This document shows positions 27,191-29,641 of a DNA stretch of 29,641 nt, piece after piece. How positions within the stretch are numbered: position 1 is the first letter of the stretch; every line of letters begins with the position of its first letter. Where the stretch lies: positions 1 through 29,641 of the forward strand of contig CAZVGZ010000041.1 of NCBI GenBank assembly GCA_964627605.1. The letters run 5' to 3'. Source of the DNA: CAZVGZ01 sp964627605 (GTDB lineage Bacteria; Latescibacterota; MWCZ01; CAZVGZ01). A program made the position numbers and the translations under genes. The notes beneath the pieces were generated by a model. It saw nothing but the letters and a program-made list of their open reading frames with translations, was not told the origin of the DNA and did not search any database.

Positions 27191-27652
27191 TCATCGTTGC
27201 AGGTGAAAACCCGCTATCGTGTCTTCAAACGGCGCACGATAATTGGCGTATGGCTCAATCGGACTATATAATCTAGCGATTCTGAGGTGAACGAATCCCG
27301 GTGCAACCATCCAACCCTGTACAGACTTAGCAGCACTGATTAGGGTACCACCAACTTCATTCCACATAGCGGAGGGCCAATGAAAATGAGTATTGAACCA
27401 GCGGAATGCTGGGTTATGGAGTGCACACTTCAAGCTGGACAGATTTGGTATGAGTGGTGCAGGCTGTCCTGAGTTTGTGTGATGCTCTGTTCGAACTGCT
27501 CTGGACTTCGTTAACCCTGCGCTGAATGCAACCGTTGAGTTGCTTGACGCGCGACTGGCCTGTGCCACTGTTGCGTCCAATTGCGGCTGAATCGCTAGAT
27601 CTACACACCCGATCATCGCCACCATCAATAACAGACACGATCTTGCACCCAT
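27191..27652 (-). CDS. Putative small lipoprotein
   Basis: ATG at 27652 has AAGGA about five bases before it and begins a lipoprotein signal, MGARSCLLLMVAMIGC, with lipobox MIGC and Cys16. The rest of the 153 residues (Ser/Ala-rich, then WFNTHFHWPSAMWNE) shows no domain I recognise and could be partly random, so the gene may be a truncated lipoprotein reading on into non-coding DNA. Its TGA overlaps an ATG of the glycoside hydrolase-like frame at 27191-27194. The frame opens a little upstream (27688), but that extension lacks a ribosome site. Confidence 0.45.
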   Translation of the reverse strand: MGARSCLLLMVAMIGCVDLAIQPQLDATVAQASRASSNSTVAFSAGLTKSRAVRTEHHTNSGQPAPLIPNLSSLKCALHNPAFRWFNTHFHWPSAMWNEVGGTLISAAKSVQGWMVAPGFVHLRIARLYSPIEPYANYRAPFEDTIAGFHLQR

Positions 27653-27746
27653 GGAATCCTTCCGGCTACAAACTTTCGAATCTCTCAATCACTCCTAAAC
27701 ATACAGACGGCCGTCATCCCCGTTTTGATAAATCCAGACGCTCCCT

Positions 27747-29331
27747 TCACGAAAAAATCAGAGGACTGAAGTAGAACATGATCGCCACGACCGCAGTAAT
27801 CAGCAGCGAGACGAGCACCACATTGAAGGTGTTAGATCGCGTATTTGCTGCCTCTTGATCGGTCTTGTCGAACACGCGGAGTTTGTCCGCTGCGGGTGGT
27901 GGAGTCAACAGGCTCACCACCGTAAGCACCGCAAGCGACACTAAGAACAGGAAAAGAGAGTAGTGCAGGAAATTGGTTTTAGTAATAGCGACAACCGGTC
28001 CCCAGGTGACAGTCTCGGCCTTTACCAACACTTCGACTACAAAACGCCCCATTCCGAGCACGAACCCACCTATCAGAGTCGCCAGTGCTCCGATGCCGTT
28101 AACGCGTTTCCAAAGTATGCCCACCAGGAATACCGCAGTAATCGGCGGTGCTATATAAGCCTGCACGGACTGTAGATAGACGTAGAGCTGACTGCTGATG
28201 AGACCGATAAACGGCAGCCACAACAGTCCAACAAAAACCAGAATACCCGTGGCGATTTCTCCTGCGCGGACCAGAGTCGCCTCAGTCGCTTGAGGCCTGC
28301 GCTTGACGTAAAAATCCATCACCACTAGTGTCGATGCGCTGTTAAACACGCTGGACAAAGAGCTCATAAGGGCCGCTAGTAGCGCGGCGATGACGATCCC
28401 TTTTATCCCTGGAGGGAGCAGCGTACCGATCATCGTGGCGTACATCCGATCTGGCAGGACATCGGGGAACAGCACCCGTCCAGCGATTCCTGGCAAAACC
28501 AGAATAAACAGCGGCAGTATTTTGAGAAATCCGGCCAGCATCGTCGCTTTGCGTGCGTCGGTGACGTTTCGCGCCGCAAGAGTGCGCTGAACAATCATCT
28601 GGTCGGTGCACCAGTACCAGATATGAAGCGCTGGCGCTCCCAAAAGGATGCCTGTCCAAGGAAAATCTGGATGATCAAATTCGAGCCAGAGGCTAAAAAA
28701 TGATGGGTCAACTTTGGCCGTAAGAGCGCCGAAACCACCCGCTTGGGTCACGGCGATCACCGTCAACAACACACTACCCCCGATCAGAACAAACGCTTGA
28801 AACAGGTCGGTAAAGATTACCGCTCGCAGGCCGCCAAAAATCGTGTACACCCCCGTACCTACAAGGAGCACCACCGCCCTTCCAACCAAGGATGGTCTCC
28901 AACACTAGCGCGCCAGCATAGACCGATACGCTGATCTTAGTGAAGACGTAAGAGATGAGCGAGATCGCTGCGAGATAGGAGCGGCATCCCTTGTTGTATC
29001 GCCGTTCCAGGAACTCGGGCATGGTAAACACACCAGTTCGCTTGTAAAACGGAACGAACAGCCACCCCAATACCAGAAGAACCAGACATGCCTGGATTTC
29101 GAACTGGCCCACCGCCAACCCGCTCGCTGATCCGCTGCCGGCTAGATCAATGAAATGCTCGCCAGAGATATTGCTTGCAAAAAGGCTGGCACCAATGGCG
29201 ATCCAGGCGATATTGCCCCCGCCGAGAAAATAGGATTTTGTGTCGCCTCGACTTGAGCGGCTAGACTTGTAGCCGATCGCTGCGACGCCGATGAAGTACA
29301 ACGCCAGACACATCAGATCGATGGGCTGCAT
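27747..29331 (-). pseudogene. SGLT-type sodium/solute symporter, frameshifted
   Basis: Two overlapping frames together make one sodium:solute symporter (SSS family), about 528 residues in all. The first part starts at ATG 29331 (AGGA eight bases upstream) with MQPIDLMCLALYFIGVAAIG, then NIAWIAIGASLFASNISGEH and PEFLERRYN, to ETILGW. There the frame is lost, between about 28877 and 28890. The second part continues at VVLLVGTGVYTIFGGLRAV with HIWYWCTDQMIVQRTLAA and SSLSSVFNSASTLVVMDFY, the sodium-site helix typical of sugar-type members, and several further helices. Dropping one base from TGGAAGGGC restores the frame, though relatives usually have a few more residues here, which hints at a small deletion. 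It may be a true pseudogene or an assembly error. Sugar or sugar-acid import is the likely ancestral role. Confidence 0.8.
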
Positions 29332-29386
29332 TTGGTTCGTCCTGGTTGGGGTGTTAATGTTGGGATGCGAAAGGTCGCTGAGAATT

Positions 29387-29611
29387 TTATGGGGTCGGTA
29401 GGGTGAGTGGCAAGTGGAGGATGTGATTGTAGGACAGTTTGGACGACCGAGGGACGATCTGCGTGCCTTCAGTATGAGTTGTCGTTCCGCCAGCAAGGTA
29501 TGAACCGCCGATGGTGATAGTCCCGGCGAGTGCTGTCGAAGTCGATGTTCCGGTGGTCAGATCGCCATCAACGACCACATCTGTAAACTCAAGCGTCGCC
29601 GAGAGCTTCAT
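29387..29611 (-). other. Beta-rich Thr/Gly fragment at the window edge
   Basis: An open frame of 74 codons from ATG 29611, with a TAG eleven codons upstream. The first 50 residues (VVVDGDLTTGTSTSTALAG, then TITIGGSYLAGGTTTHTEGT) look like rungs of a beta-helix or phage-tail/adhesin-like protein; the end (HLPLTLPTP) does not. No ribosome site is visible. It is probably the tail of a decayed longer gene lying to the right. No other feature is seen between 29332 and the window end apart from the expected promoter of the symporter. Confidence 0.35.
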
Positions 29612-29641
29612 GAAGACTCTGAAGGTTGAGGAAGTCTACTT

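Noticed and set aside
1..29641. CRISPR array, insertion sequence, integrase or phage genes
   Set aside because: No regularly spaced repeats, transposase or integrase motifs were seen; the odd genes here look like decay in place, not a mobile element.

Overview
The window looks like a stretch of chromosome from an uncultured bacterium, assembled from a metagenome or single cell; a 10-N scaffold gap sits at 21075-21084. The mix of genes (a very large M28-like/FtsX fusion, heparinase II/III, a GHL10-like glycoside hydrolase, a ChbG/YdjC deacetylase, an SGLT-type symporter, an FG-GAP protein with a Por-type C-terminal sorting tail, and lipoproteins with fibronectin type III domains) resembles Candidatus Poribacteria or a related FCB/PVC-like lineage. 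That assignment is inference from gene style; no rRNA or other taxonomic marker lies in the window.

Layout. (1) 1-7189, minus strand: an M28-like/FtsX fusion protein, then a DUF885-type protein that has lost its centre, then an OPT-like transporter cut by the window edge. (2) 7190-9409: a gene-poor stretch with hairpins, tRNA-Gly(CCC), and an FN3 lipoprotein. (3) 9410-14045: heparinase II/III on the plus strand, then on the minus strand a two-gene unit of M23 peptidase and ChbG/YdjC lipoprotein. (4) 14207-15869, plus strand: two tandem paralogous NAD-dependent epimerase/dehydratase genes. (5) 15880-16748: a broken FG-GAP gene with a sorting tail. (6) 17047-18810: a glnK-amtB nitrogen operon with hairpins upstream and a clear terminator downstream, followed by tRNA-Ala(CGC). 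(7) 25083-19184, minus strand: an operon for a 2-hydroxyacyl-CoA dehydratase-like system (HgdB-like protein, double activase plus DUF2229 protein split by the gap, and a small 87-aa protein). (8) 25458-29641, minus strand: a GHL10-like hydrolase, a small lipoprotein, a frameshifted SGLT-type symporter and a beta-rich fragment at the edge.

How the genes fit together. Polysaccharide and glycan use is a recurring theme (heparinase, GHL10, ChbG, SGLT, sugar-nucleotide-like epimerases). So is peptide handling (OPT-like, M28-like and DUF885-like proteins). The nitrogen operon is ordinary. The 2-hydroxyacyl-CoA dehydratase-like operon is the most coherent unusual system: it has two fused ATP-dependent activase domains that keep their iron-sulfur cysteines, and its substrate is unknown. 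Several genes look eroded: the M28 domain has lost metal ligands, DUF885 has lost its middle, the FG-GAP gene has a stop and a frameshift, and the symporter has a frameshift.
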